A program made the position numbers and the translations under genes. From positions 1-50,555 of the forward strand of contig CAJKHT010000010.1 of NCBI GenBank assembly GCA_905199755.1: a DNA stretch of 50,555 nt, read 5' to 3'. The stretch comes from an uncultured Eubacteriales bacterium. GTDB lineage: Bacteria > Bacillota > Clostridia > UBA1381. Of the stretch, positions 42,601 to 48,932 are shown piece after piece. Numbering within the stretch: the first letter of the stretch is position 1; every line of letters starts with the position of its first letter. The notes beneath the pieces were generated by a model. The model was not told the DNA's origin. It saw nothing but the letters and a program-made list of their open reading frames with translations, and searched no databases.

Positions 42601-43383
42601 ATGAAAAAAAGAGTTTCGGTTTTATTAATACTTATTATATGCATATTTTCCGCACTGCCGGTTTCGGCGGCATTTACAAATCCGTCGGTTACGGATTTGG
42701 CAGGGCTGCTCACACCCGAGGAAGCGGCAGACGTTGAAGCAAAGCTTGATGCTTTGCGTGAAGAGTATGATTTTGATGTTGCCATATATACCGAGGAGGT
42801 AATGTCGGGCGACAGCGCAATGGAGACGGCGGACGATATATTTGACTACGGCGGCTACGGCGGCGGCGAGGACGCTGACGGAATAATGCTTTACCTTTCG
42901 GCAGAGCCGCGCAAATACTGGCTTACAACGCACGGCGTCGGTATTACCGTGTTCAATAACAACGGTCTTTCATATCTTAAGGACGAGATAGTTCCGTTTC
43001 TTCAGGAGGACGATTACTACAATGCATTCTTAATATATGTTGACAGAGCGGAATTGCTTTTGCAGATGGCGGTGGACGGCGAGCCTTACAATGAAAGCCA
43101 CATGAGCCTGATTTACATTATCTGCGTAGTTGCGGCTGCATTGCTGCTTCCGCTGTTGGCTGCATATATTGCAATGTCGTTCAAGCTTTCGCTCATGCAT
43201 ACCGCGGTAAAACAGGACGATGCGAAAAATTACATGAAGCCCGGAAGTATGAGTGTTGATGTTTCGCGCGATATTTTCCTGTACAGTACGGTCATAAAAA
43301 CGCCGCGTCCGAAATCAACCGATTCGGACACCCACACATCATCATCGGGTGAGACGCACGGCGGCAGCGGCGGCAGCTATTGA
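42601..43383 (+). CDS. TPM-domain membrane protein (YdjH-like)
   Basis: A 260-residue protein. Residues 1-23 are a signal peptide (LPVSA). Residues 24-155 form a TPM (TLP18.3/Psb32/MOLO-1) domain, with VTDLAGLLTPEEAADVEAKLDALREEYDFDVAIYTEE and DADGIMLYLSAEPRKYWLTTHG. A membrane helix spans about 168-193, followed by a cytoplasmic part ending in a Ser/Gly-rich tail (SGETHGGSGGSY). TPM domains are extracytoplasmic folds implicated in membrane-complex repair or assembly. ATG 42601 has GGAGGTG upstream; longer frames overlap the previous gene without a site. The neighbours make it the YdjH counterpart. Confidence 0.82.
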   Translation: MKKRVSVLLILIICIFSALPVSAAFTNPSVTDLAGLLTPEEAADVEAKLDALREEYDFDVAIYTEEVMSGDSAMETADDIFDYGGYGGGEDADGIMLYLSAEPRKYWLTTHGVGITVFNNNGLSYLKDEIVPFLQEDDYYNAFLIYVDRAELLLQMAVDGEPYNESHMSLIYIICVVAAALLLPLLAAYIAMSFKLSLMHTAVKQDDAKNYMKPGSMSVDVSRDIFLYSTVIKTPRPKSTDSDTHTSSSGETHGGSGGSY

Positions 43384-43399
43384 TAAAGGAGAATTTATT

Positions 43400-44551
43400 A
43401 TGAAAAGATTTGCAGCATTACTGACAGCAGCATCGCTGTTTACGGGATTTTCCGCATTTGCGGCAGACAAAATATTCGATTATACGGATGACGGAGTGAT
43501 TACCGCATATTACGGTGAGAGTGACGCTGTAATTCCCTCGTCAATCGACGGCACACCGATAAAGGAAATAGGCGAAAAGGCATTTTTTGATATAGAAATA
43601 TCCACTGTAAATATGTATGACGGTGTGCAGAAAATCGGCACAAGCGCATTTGAGGGCAGTAATATAAGCTATGCAAATCTTGCACCGACAGTCCGTGAAA
43701 TAGGTGACAGGGCATTTGCAAACTGTGATTCCCTTGAATGTATCGAGCTGCACAGTGATGATGTACAGTTCGGGAAGGACGCACTTTCGGGAACGCATCT
43801 GATACAGATTACCATTCCATGTATGTCCGATTACGACAAAATAGCGGAAAGCGCTCTGGCAGCAAAGGGTGATGATAACTTTATTGTCATGGATAAGCAC
43901 ACTGCGCTTTCAATAACACCTCAGCCGGGTGGCGGACTTTTATTCAGCTGTGCAGACTGCGACTATAAAGAAAATGCGGATGCGCAGACAATAGGCTTGC
44001 CGTTTAATGACGTCAAAGCCGAGGATTGGTACTATCCTTATATTGCAACCGTGTATTCCGGTATCGGTATTTTAAAAGGAAAGAGCGAAACGGAGTTTGA
44101 TCCCGAGGCAGGGCTGACCTGTGCCGAGGCGGCAAAGATTGCCGCATGCATACATGCGCTTCAGACAAATCCTATGGAGGAATTCACCCCAACGAGCGAT
44201 AACTGGTACGATGTTTATGTTGATTACTGCCGCACAAACGGTATTATTGAGGACTATATAGACTTTGAATGGGATAAAAATGCCACACGCGCACAGATGT
44301 CCTATCTGTTTTCGCGATGTGATGCTATACCGCACTACGTGAACGATATACCCCTCACAGACATTCCAGATGTTCACGACACAACACCATTTGCCTATGA
44401 AATTCTTGATCTTTACAATAAAGGAATTGCCGTGGGAAGTGATGAAAAGTACACTTTCCACCCCGATTCGGAGATAACCCGGGGCGAGGCGGCTGCATTG
44501 ATAACAAGGATTGCATTTACTGAAATGAGAAAAGAACTTCCGAAAGGATAA
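43400..44551 (+). CDS. S-layer-anchored leucine-rich repeat (BspA-type) protein
   Basis: A 383-residue secreted protein. Residues 1-22 are a signal peptide (FSAFA). Residues about 25-165 are BspA-like leucine-rich repeats (IPSSIDGTPIKEIGEKAFFD, VQKIGTSAFEGS, VREIGDRAFANCDSLECIEL). Three SLH motifs follow (about 197-250, 265-315 and 325-378), for example FNDVKAEDWYYPYIATVYSGIGILKG and ITRGEAAALITRI. Three SLH copies are the normal number for binding pyruvylated wall polymer. Its place between TPM and SPFH genes is not part of the Bacillus ydj operon and is the odd feature here. AAAGGAG precedes ATG 43400. Confidence 0.87.
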   Translation: MKRFAALLTAASLFTGFSAFAADKIFDYTDDGVITAYYGESDAVIPSSIDGTPIKEIGEKAFFDIEISTVNMYDGVQKIGTSAFEGSNISYANLAPTVREIGDRAFANCDSLECIELHSDDVQFGKDALSGTHLIQITIPCMSDYDKIAESALAAKGDDNFIVMDKHTALSITPQPGGGLLFSCADCDYKENADAQTIGLPFNDVKAEDWYYPYIATVYSGIGILKGKSETEFDPEAGLTCAEAAKIAACIHALQTNPMEEFTPTSDNWYDVYVDYCRTNGIIEDYIDFEWDKNATRAQMSYLFSRCDAIPHYVNDIPLTDIPDVHDTTPFAYEILDLYNKGIAVGSDEKYTFHPDSEITRGEAAALITRIAFTEMRKELPKG

Positions 44552-44579
44552 AATTTAAAGACAGAAAGGAATTTATATT

Positions 44580-45902
44580 ATGGGATTAATTAAAGCCGGC
44601 GCAGGAGCGCTGGGCGGCGTTATGGCCGATCAATGGAAAGAATTTTTTTTCTGCGAAAGTCTTGATGCTGATACTCTTGTAGCCAAAGGAGAAAAAAGAA
44701 CGAGCCGCAGAAGCTCTAACAAGCACGGTGAGGATAATATTATTTCAAACGGCTCTGTTGTTGCGGTAAATGAAGGGCAGAGCATGATTATTGTAGAATC
44801 GGGCAAAATTGTGGAATTTTGCGCGGAGCCGGGCGAATTTGTGTATGATACCTCGACCGAGCCGAGTATATTCTGCGGAAGTCTCGGCGAGAGCATTAAG
44901 AAAACATTTGCGGAAATAGGAAAGCGCTTCACTTTCGGCGGCGATACGGGCAGAGATCAGCGTGTTTATTACTTTAACACCAAGGAAATCACGGGCAACA
45001 AATTCGGTACCCCATCCCCTGTTCCGTTCCGTGTAACGATAGATGAATCAATGAATTACAAGCTGTCGGTTGATTTGAGATGCAGCGGAGTATATTCGTA
45101 TAAAATATCCGATCCGATTTTGTTCTATACAAATGTAAGCGGAAACGTAGATTATACATACGACCGTTCAGAGCTTGACGACATGCTGAAAAGTGAGCTT
45201 ATAGATGCGCTGAGACCTGCTCTTGCGCAGATTTCGGCAATGAAAATTATGTATTCGGAAATCCCGGCGCATACCAAGGAAGTAACAAAGGCGCTGAGTG
45301 AGGAGCTTACGGCGGAATGGAAAGAAAAGCGCGGCATAGACCTTTTCTCGGTCAGCATTAATGCGGTGTCAATCCCCGATGACCAGAGGAAGAAGATTAC
45401 CGAATGGGAAGAAAACGTAATGACAACAAATCCGAATATGGCGGCAGCACGCGTTGTCGGAAGTCAGAGCGATGCAATGAGAACGGCAGCGGCAAATCCA
45501 AACGGTGCAATGGGCGGCTTTTTCGGAATGGGCATGGCGCAGAATATGGGCGGTGCAAATGCCGCAAATCTGTTTTCCATGGGGCAGCAGCAAGCACAGC
45601 AGGCTCCACAGCAGCCGCAGCAGGTATCCGCACCGGACAGCTGGACATGTGCATGTGGTACGGCAAATACAGGCAAATTCTGCATAGAGTGCGGCAAGCC
45701 GAAGCCCGAACAGACGGGCGGCTGGACATGTGCATGCGGCGCGGTGAATACGGGCAAATTCTGTACGGAATGCGGTAAACCAAAGCCTGCGGCAGCGGTT
45801 TATAAGTGCGACAAATGCGGCTGGGTTCCCGATGATCCGTCAAATCCGCCGAAATTCTGTCCGCAGTGCGGCGATGCGTTCGATGATAATGACAGACAAT
45901 AA
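44580..45902 (+). CDS. SPFH-domain protein with three C-terminal zinc ribbons (YdjI-like)
   Basis: A 440-residue cytoplasmic protein. Residues about 1-290 form an SPFH/virion-core-like domain starting MGLIKAGAGALGGVMADQWKEFFFCESL and including SIFCGSLGESIKKTFAEIGKRFTFGG and RGIDLFSVSINAVSIPDDQRKKI. A Met/Gly/Gln-rich linker (about 300-350) is followed by three zinc ribbons at about 352-375, 380-400 and 408-435; the first two are near-identical (WTCACGTANTGKFCIECGKPKP and a variant), which suggests recent duplication. Bacillus YdjI is a simpler SPFH protein working with the YdjG/YdjH membrane pair. Membrane-scaffold assembly is therefore the likely role. Last gene of the operon; the terminator starts within the next, converging gene. 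Confidence 0.85.
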   Translation: MGLIKAGAGALGGVMADQWKEFFFCESLDADTLVAKGEKRTSRRSSNKHGEDNIISNGSVVAVNEGQSMIIVESGKIVEFCAEPGEFVYDTSTEPSIFCGSLGESIKKTFAEIGKRFTFGGDTGRDQRVYYFNTKEITGNKFGTPSPVPFRVTIDESMNYKLSVDLRCSGVYSYKISDPILFYTNVSGNVDYTYDRSELDDMLKSELIDALRPALAQISAMKIMYSEIPAHTKEVTKALSEELTAEWKEKRGIDLFSVSINAVSIPDDQRKKITEWEENVMTTNPNMAAARVVGSQSDAMRTAAANPNGAMGGFFGMGMAQNMGGANAANLFSMGQQQAQQAPQQPQQVSAPDSWTCACGTANTGKFCIECGKPKPEQTGGWTCACGAVNTGKFCTECGKPKPAAAVYKCDKCGWVPDDPSNPPKFCPQCGDAFDDNDRQ

Positions 45903-45908
45903 AAAAAA

Positions 45909-46295
45909 TCAATACGGAGGACAGCACCATGTACATGGCCGCAGTCCTCTGTTTTTTGCATCTGCCAAGGATATTTCTATGCTGGATTTCAGGTAAATAC
46001 AATGCTCCATATGGTAGCAGTCACCCGTTTTTGTTCTGTAAACAATAAGCTTTTCCGCCGGCATATCATCATCGGGGAAAGCCGTATCCGCCGTTTCGGG
46101 ACTTACGGTGCTGACCGCACTTTCGGTATTCACCTCGTCAGCCGTGGGTTCGGGGAGCTTTTCACGAGTCATTGTTTCAATTTTTGCGGAACGTTCACCG
46201 TCAAACACCCCCAGGCTGTATGCCGTTACCGCAACAAATGCCGCGGCAAGTATTGCAAGCATTATAATCGGGACAATTTTTTTATTATCTTTCAT
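45909..46295 (-). CDS. Small membrane-anchored protein with Ada-like zinc-site C-terminus
   Basis: A 128-residue protein of unknown function. A short charged N-terminus (MKDNKK) is followed by one hydrophobic helix (about 6-28), then a low-complexity Thr/Glu/Pro-rich linker to about residue 75. The C-terminal YRTKTGDCYHMEHCIYLK ... RGLRPCTWC has a His-x3-Cys ... Cys-x2-Cys arrangement, a zinc site also seen fused to ComEC-type and nuclease-like proteins. The start ATG 46295 overlaps the stop of the HTH gene as ATGA and has GAGGAG upstream. It is a likely partner of that regulator. The SPFH terminator hairpin lies in its last codons. Confidence 0.65.
   Translation of the reverse strand: MKDNKKIVPIIMLAILAAAFVAVTAYSLGVFDGERSAKIETMTREKLPEPTADEVNTESAVSTVSPETADTAFPDDDMPAEKLIVYRTKTGDCYHMEHCIYLKSSIEISLADAKNRGLRPCTWCCPPY
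45916..45957. terminator. Shared terminator between the SPFH operon and the converging gene
   Basis: Outer stem GAGGAC (45917-45922) / GTCCTC (45944-45949), with a second stem CCAT/ATGG inside; T6 follows on the plus strand. On the minus strand the hairpin is coding, and an eight-T run lies just past it near the stop codon. Confidence 0.7.
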
Positions 46296-46651
46296 GATGT
46301 AATACACTCCTCTGTGTTTTCCTCACTTTCAAAAACCAGTTTCATTGCAATAACCATTTCCTCTATAAAATTAATCTGTTCTGTCGGCAGCCCGTCAAGT
46401 TCCTGTGCTATCCCCTGCAAAATCAACGGCTCCGACACATTTATGCTGTCTTTTAAAAGATAATCCGCCGATACCTCCAAAGCATTTGCTATTTCCACAA
46501 ATTTCACTATACTGGGGCGCTTGCTTCCGCGTTCTATTTCCCGCAGAAAACTGACGGATATTTCGATTTTTTCCGCAAAGGCTTCGGCAGTTATATGCTT
46601 TGCTCGTCTTGTCTGCTTAATTCTTTTGCCGAGTTTGTTTGTATTCAGCAT
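46292..46651 (-). CDS. XRE-family helix-turn-helix regulator
   Basis: A 119-residue regulator with a Cro/CI helix-turn-helix at residues about 5-65: LGKRIKQTRRAKHITAEAFAEKIEISVSFLREIERGSKRPSIVKFVEIANALEVSADYLL. The C-terminal third (about 75-119) is helical, with LPTEQINFIEEMVIAMKLVFE, a common dimerisation tail in Clostridia. ATG 46651 is preceded by AAAGGAGGG; an in-frame TTG further up lies inside that site. It is coupled by ATGA overlap to the membrane-anchored zinc-site protein. A TATAAT lies at 46689-46684 on the minus strand with no convincing -35. Confidence 0.85.
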   Translation of the reverse strand: MLNTNKLGKRIKQTRRAKHITAEAFAEKIEISVSFLREIERGSKRPSIVKFVEIANALEVSADYLLKDSINVSEPLILQGIAQELDGLPTEQINFIEEMVIAMKLVFESEENTEECITS

Positions 46652-46857
46652 GACTGCCTCCCTCCTTTGCAATTTCTATAATTATTATATACAAAAATTA
46701 CCTATTCAAAAATAAGCAGAGAGAGTTTTAAAACGCTGTGAGCATTAAAAACACAAATATTTTATCTTTTCCGACATTGTAAAGGGCTGTGTGCGGTAAA
46801 AGACTGCAAAAGCATGTCGATTTGATATGAAAAATTACATTTTCGGGAAAATAAATC

Positions 46858-46886
46858 TTGACAAACACTCGGAAATATGCTAAAAT
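46858..46886 (+). promoter_or_regulatory. Promoter of tRNA-Thr
   Basis: -35 TTGACA at 46858-46863, 17 bases, -10 TAAAAT at 46881-46886; transcription would start about 35 bases before the tRNA. Confidence 0.75.
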
Positions 46887-46926
46887 TAGTTATTGTAAGT
46901 GTATTGTATATTTTAACGCACAAAAT

Positions 46927-47002
46927 GCTGACGTAGCTCAGTAGGCAGAGCACTTCATTGGTAATGAAGAGGTCGGCGGTTCGACTCCGCTCGTTAGCTC
47001 CA
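46927..47002 (+). tRNA. tRNA-Thr (anticodon GGT)
   Basis: A complete 76-base cloverleaf. Acceptor GCTGACG pairs with CGTTAGC (one G-T), D-arm begins GCTC, anticodon stem CTTCA/TGAAG encloses loop TTGGTAA with anticodon GGT, and the T-arm GGCGG/CCGCT encloses TTCGACT. The CCA end is encoded (47000-47002). It decodes ACC and, by wobble, ACT. Its 3' end is the probable attachment site of the element whose integrase gene follows. Confidence 0.95.
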
Positions 47003-47005
47003 TTA

Positions 47006-47057
47006 AAAAACACCGCATAATGCTTGAATTTATTGCATTTATGCGGTGTTTTTGTTT
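47006..47057 (+). terminator. Terminator of tRNA-Thr
   Basis: Perfect 15-bp stem (47006-47020 with 47039-47053; ACACCGCATAA/TTATGCGGTGT core) with TGC/GCA pairing inside, then TTTTTGTTTT. Confidence 0.88.
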
Positions 47058-47134
47058 TATCGGAAATAAAATATTATGCGCATAAATCGGCATAAATATT
47101 ACCGCTTTTACAATTATAAGTTGTCAAGAGGTTG

Positions 47135-48187
47135 TCAGAAACGATTGGACATATACTCATTTAATTTACTTACAGATTGTTCTGTCATTTCATTGGCAAA
47201 CTCTGTGTAAATATTCATAGTCGTTTCAAATTTTGCATGTCCCAAAAGATGCTGCATAGTTTTCGGATCTATTCCGGCGCAATATAGCAGTTTGGCATAA
47301 GCATGCCGCAACTGGTGTTGCTTGAAGTTATGACCTATACCACGGCAATACTTATCCCATCTTCTCCGAACCATTGTTAATGAATATGGTTCGGTTTTTC
47401 CAAATATAAAATCACCTGGTTGCAAACCATGACAGATATTTTTTAAAGGTTGCTCTACCAAAGATAAAATCGGAACATCACGAATGCCGTTTTCTGTCTT
47501 TGGCTGTTCTTTTAAATGCGGACGATTATTTATAAATTCTGTAGCATATTTAACATGTATTTTTTTTGCTTCAAAATCAATATCACTTTTTCTTAGAGCA
47601 TTGAGTTCTCCCCGCCGTAACCCTGTACATAATTCCATCATTGCCCACATTCCAAATTCTACCGTCTCTGCATTAGAGCTTACTGCGCTTATCACAACAT
47701 CATCGGGTGATGTTACTTTTTTATGTTTAACCGTTCTCGGGATTTTTATAGCAGCAGTAAAATTAACAAGCCGTAAATCCTCTTGTACAATTGCATAGTT
47801 AACCGTCATGCTAAATACCACACGAACTTTAGCAATTGTTCCATAAGCATATTGTTTGGCTGCCATGTCATCAACTACTCGTTGTAGCATTGACGGTGTT
47901 ATTTCTTCTATAGGCATATCATAAAATGGCTCAAGGTGCTTCAATGAACACACATAACTTTGATATCCATTATAACTCGTGCTCCCCTCCTTTTCTTCCA
48001 GCATCCTTGTTGCGAGACTTAGAAAATTATGTTTCTCATACTCTTTTGCTTCTTTGTATTCCAATAGCTGTCGATTGATGTCACGCTCTGCCATGCGCTC
48101 TGTACTTGCACTACTATAAAAATATTTTGTAGTGCTGTCATTTAATGTTACTTTGCGGCAATATCTGCCGTCTTTTCTTTTTTTCAT
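47135..48187 (-). CDS. Tyrosine recombinase/integrase
   Basis: A 350-residue site-specific recombinase of the Tn916/phage integrase type. An N-terminal AP2-like arm-binding domain (KDGRYCRKVTLNDSTTKYFYSSAS) is followed by a SAM-like core-binding domain (about 60-160) and the catalytic domain. Catalytic residues are visible: Arg in ELCTGLRRGELNALRKSDID, Lys in the following beta-hairpin (KEQPKTENGIRDVPI), HQLRHAYAKLL with His and Arg, LLGHAKFETTMNIY with His and nucleophile Tyr. The ATG at 48187 has AAAGGAG 10 bases upstream. It ends 133 bases from tRNA-Thr, its likely target. No excisionase is visible nearby. Confidence 0.93.
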   Translation of the reverse strand: MKKRKDGRYCRKVTLNDSTTKYFYSSASTERMAERDINRQLLEYKEAKEYEKHNFLSLATRMLEEKEGSTSYNGYQSYVCSLKHLEPFYDMPIEEITPSMLQRVVDDMAAKQYAYGTIAKVRVVFSMTVNYAIVQEDLRLVNFTAAIKIPRTVKHKKVTSPDDVVISAVSSNAETVEFGMWAMMELCTGLRRGELNALRKSDIDFEAKKIHVKYATEFINNRPHLKEQPKTENGIRDVPILSLVEQPLKNICHGLQPGDFIFGKTEPYSLTMVRRRWDKYCRGIGHNFKQHQLRHAYAKLLYCAGIDPKTMQHLLGHAKFETTMNIYTEFANEMTEQSVSKLNEYMSNRF

Positions 48188-48230
48188 AAAAAATGCACTC
48201 CTTTTCTCGAACATATTTTTGTGTTTGACA

Positions 48231-48291
48231 AAATAGAGTGTATATGATACAATATATTTGCGTAATATGGTGTATCTTATACACTCTATTT
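48231..48291. repeat. 20-bp near-perfect inverted repeat upstream of the integrase
   Basis: Arms 48231-48250 and 48272-48291 match at 19 of 20 positions, spacer 21. Each arm contains its own small palindrome, GTAT-N3-ATAC (48240-48250 and 48272-48282), with centres 32 bases apart, about three helical turns. This looks like paired operators for a dimeric repressor of the integrase gene, or a recombination control site. Confidence 0.7.
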
Positions 48292-48332
48292 CCTCCGGCT
48301 GTTGGCGCAGTCGGGGGATTCTTATTGTTAAA

Positions 48333-48569
48333 TTAAGCTGCGGTATTTGTATAGTCAATAACCGTTACAGTCAAAGAACTTGAAATCATCTTTACACTGT
48401 CGAGAATTTGCTCGATTTTTCCGGCAACTTCATCTGTGAAATACGCTTCACCGCACTGTGAACACTTCTCACACGGAATATTCTCAATGACAACAATAAA
48501 GTTATCCATTTTTTCCATAAATTCAGTGGTTGATTTCTCTAAATTACCTCTGCAAAAATGACATCTCAT
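48333..48569 (-). CDS. YgiT-type zinc-finger protein (MqsA-like antitoxin N-domain)
   Basis: A 78-residue protein with the paired CXXC zinc finger of the MqsA/YgiT antitoxins: CHFC near the start and CEKCSQCGEAYFTDEVAGKIEQIL further on. The helix-turn-helix domain of full MqsA is missing, so it may neutralise its partner without binding DNA. Its ATG overlaps the stop of the DUF4258 gene by one base (TAATG), the toxin-first order also used by mqsRA. Together they look like a two-gene toxin-antitoxin unit. A GC-rich hairpin with wobble pairs follows at 48292-48317. Confidence 0.82.
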   Translation of the reverse strand: MRCHFCRGNLEKSTTEFMEKMDNFIVVIENIPCEKCSQCGEAYFTDEVAGKIEQILDSVKMISSSLTVTVIDYTNTAA

Positions 48570-48907
48570 TAATCATTCACTCTCCTTGTTTTAAAATCCT
48601 TTTCCCATTCGTCAAGGCTGGGATAATATGCGGTTACCGCATAAATAATACCGCCGTCATATCCCGAAACGGTATGTAAAGGTTTATTAGCAACATTTAC
48701 ACCCGACACCAGACAACTGGGGGTTCTGTAATCCTCCGGATAGTATTCTATAATATCACCCGAAAAAATACATCTTTTAAAATCCGTTCGTGTTATATGC
48801 CGCTCTCTTAATCTTTTCATGGCATGTATAGACCATCTTATTCTATCTTCATTACACGCATTTCTTAAATCGTTTATAGTATATGGAAAATCGTTAATTG
48901 TTATCAA
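48569..48907 (-). CDS. DUF4258 protein, putative RelE/MqsR-like toxin
   Basis: A 112-residue protein. The segment IRWSIHAMKRLRERHITRTDFKRCIFSGDIIEYYPEDYRTPSCLVSG is characteristic of DUF4258, a small family often found next to YgiT-type zinc fingers; the late YAVTAYYPSLDEWEKDFKTR fits the last strand and helix of a RelE/MqsR-like fold. The catalytic mechanism is unknown to me. The reading frame has a stop just upstream and only TTG 48907, ATA or ATT codons before a mid-domain ATG. TTG abuts AAAGGA with no spacing, so the true start is uncertain and may be the ATT at 48898. Confidence 0.75.
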   Translation of the reverse strand: MITINDFPYTINDLRNACNEDRIRWSIHAMKRLRERHITRTDFKRCIFSGDIIEYYPEDYRTPSCLVSGVNVANKPLHTVSGYDGGIIYAVTAYYPSLDEWEKDFKTRRVND

Positions 48908-48932
48908 TCCTTTCTTTGTGTGAGGATTTTAT

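Noticed and set aside
48292..48332. GC-rich hairpin after the YgiT gene as a terminator
   Set aside because: The 10-bp stem includes G-T pairs and there is no T-run on the relevant strand; it may still be a structured leader, but I cannot support a terminator.
48188..48358. 57-residue extension of the integrase
   Set aside because: It would translate through the inverted repeat at 48231-48291, has no ribosome binding site, and the family normally begins near the KKRKDGRY segment.
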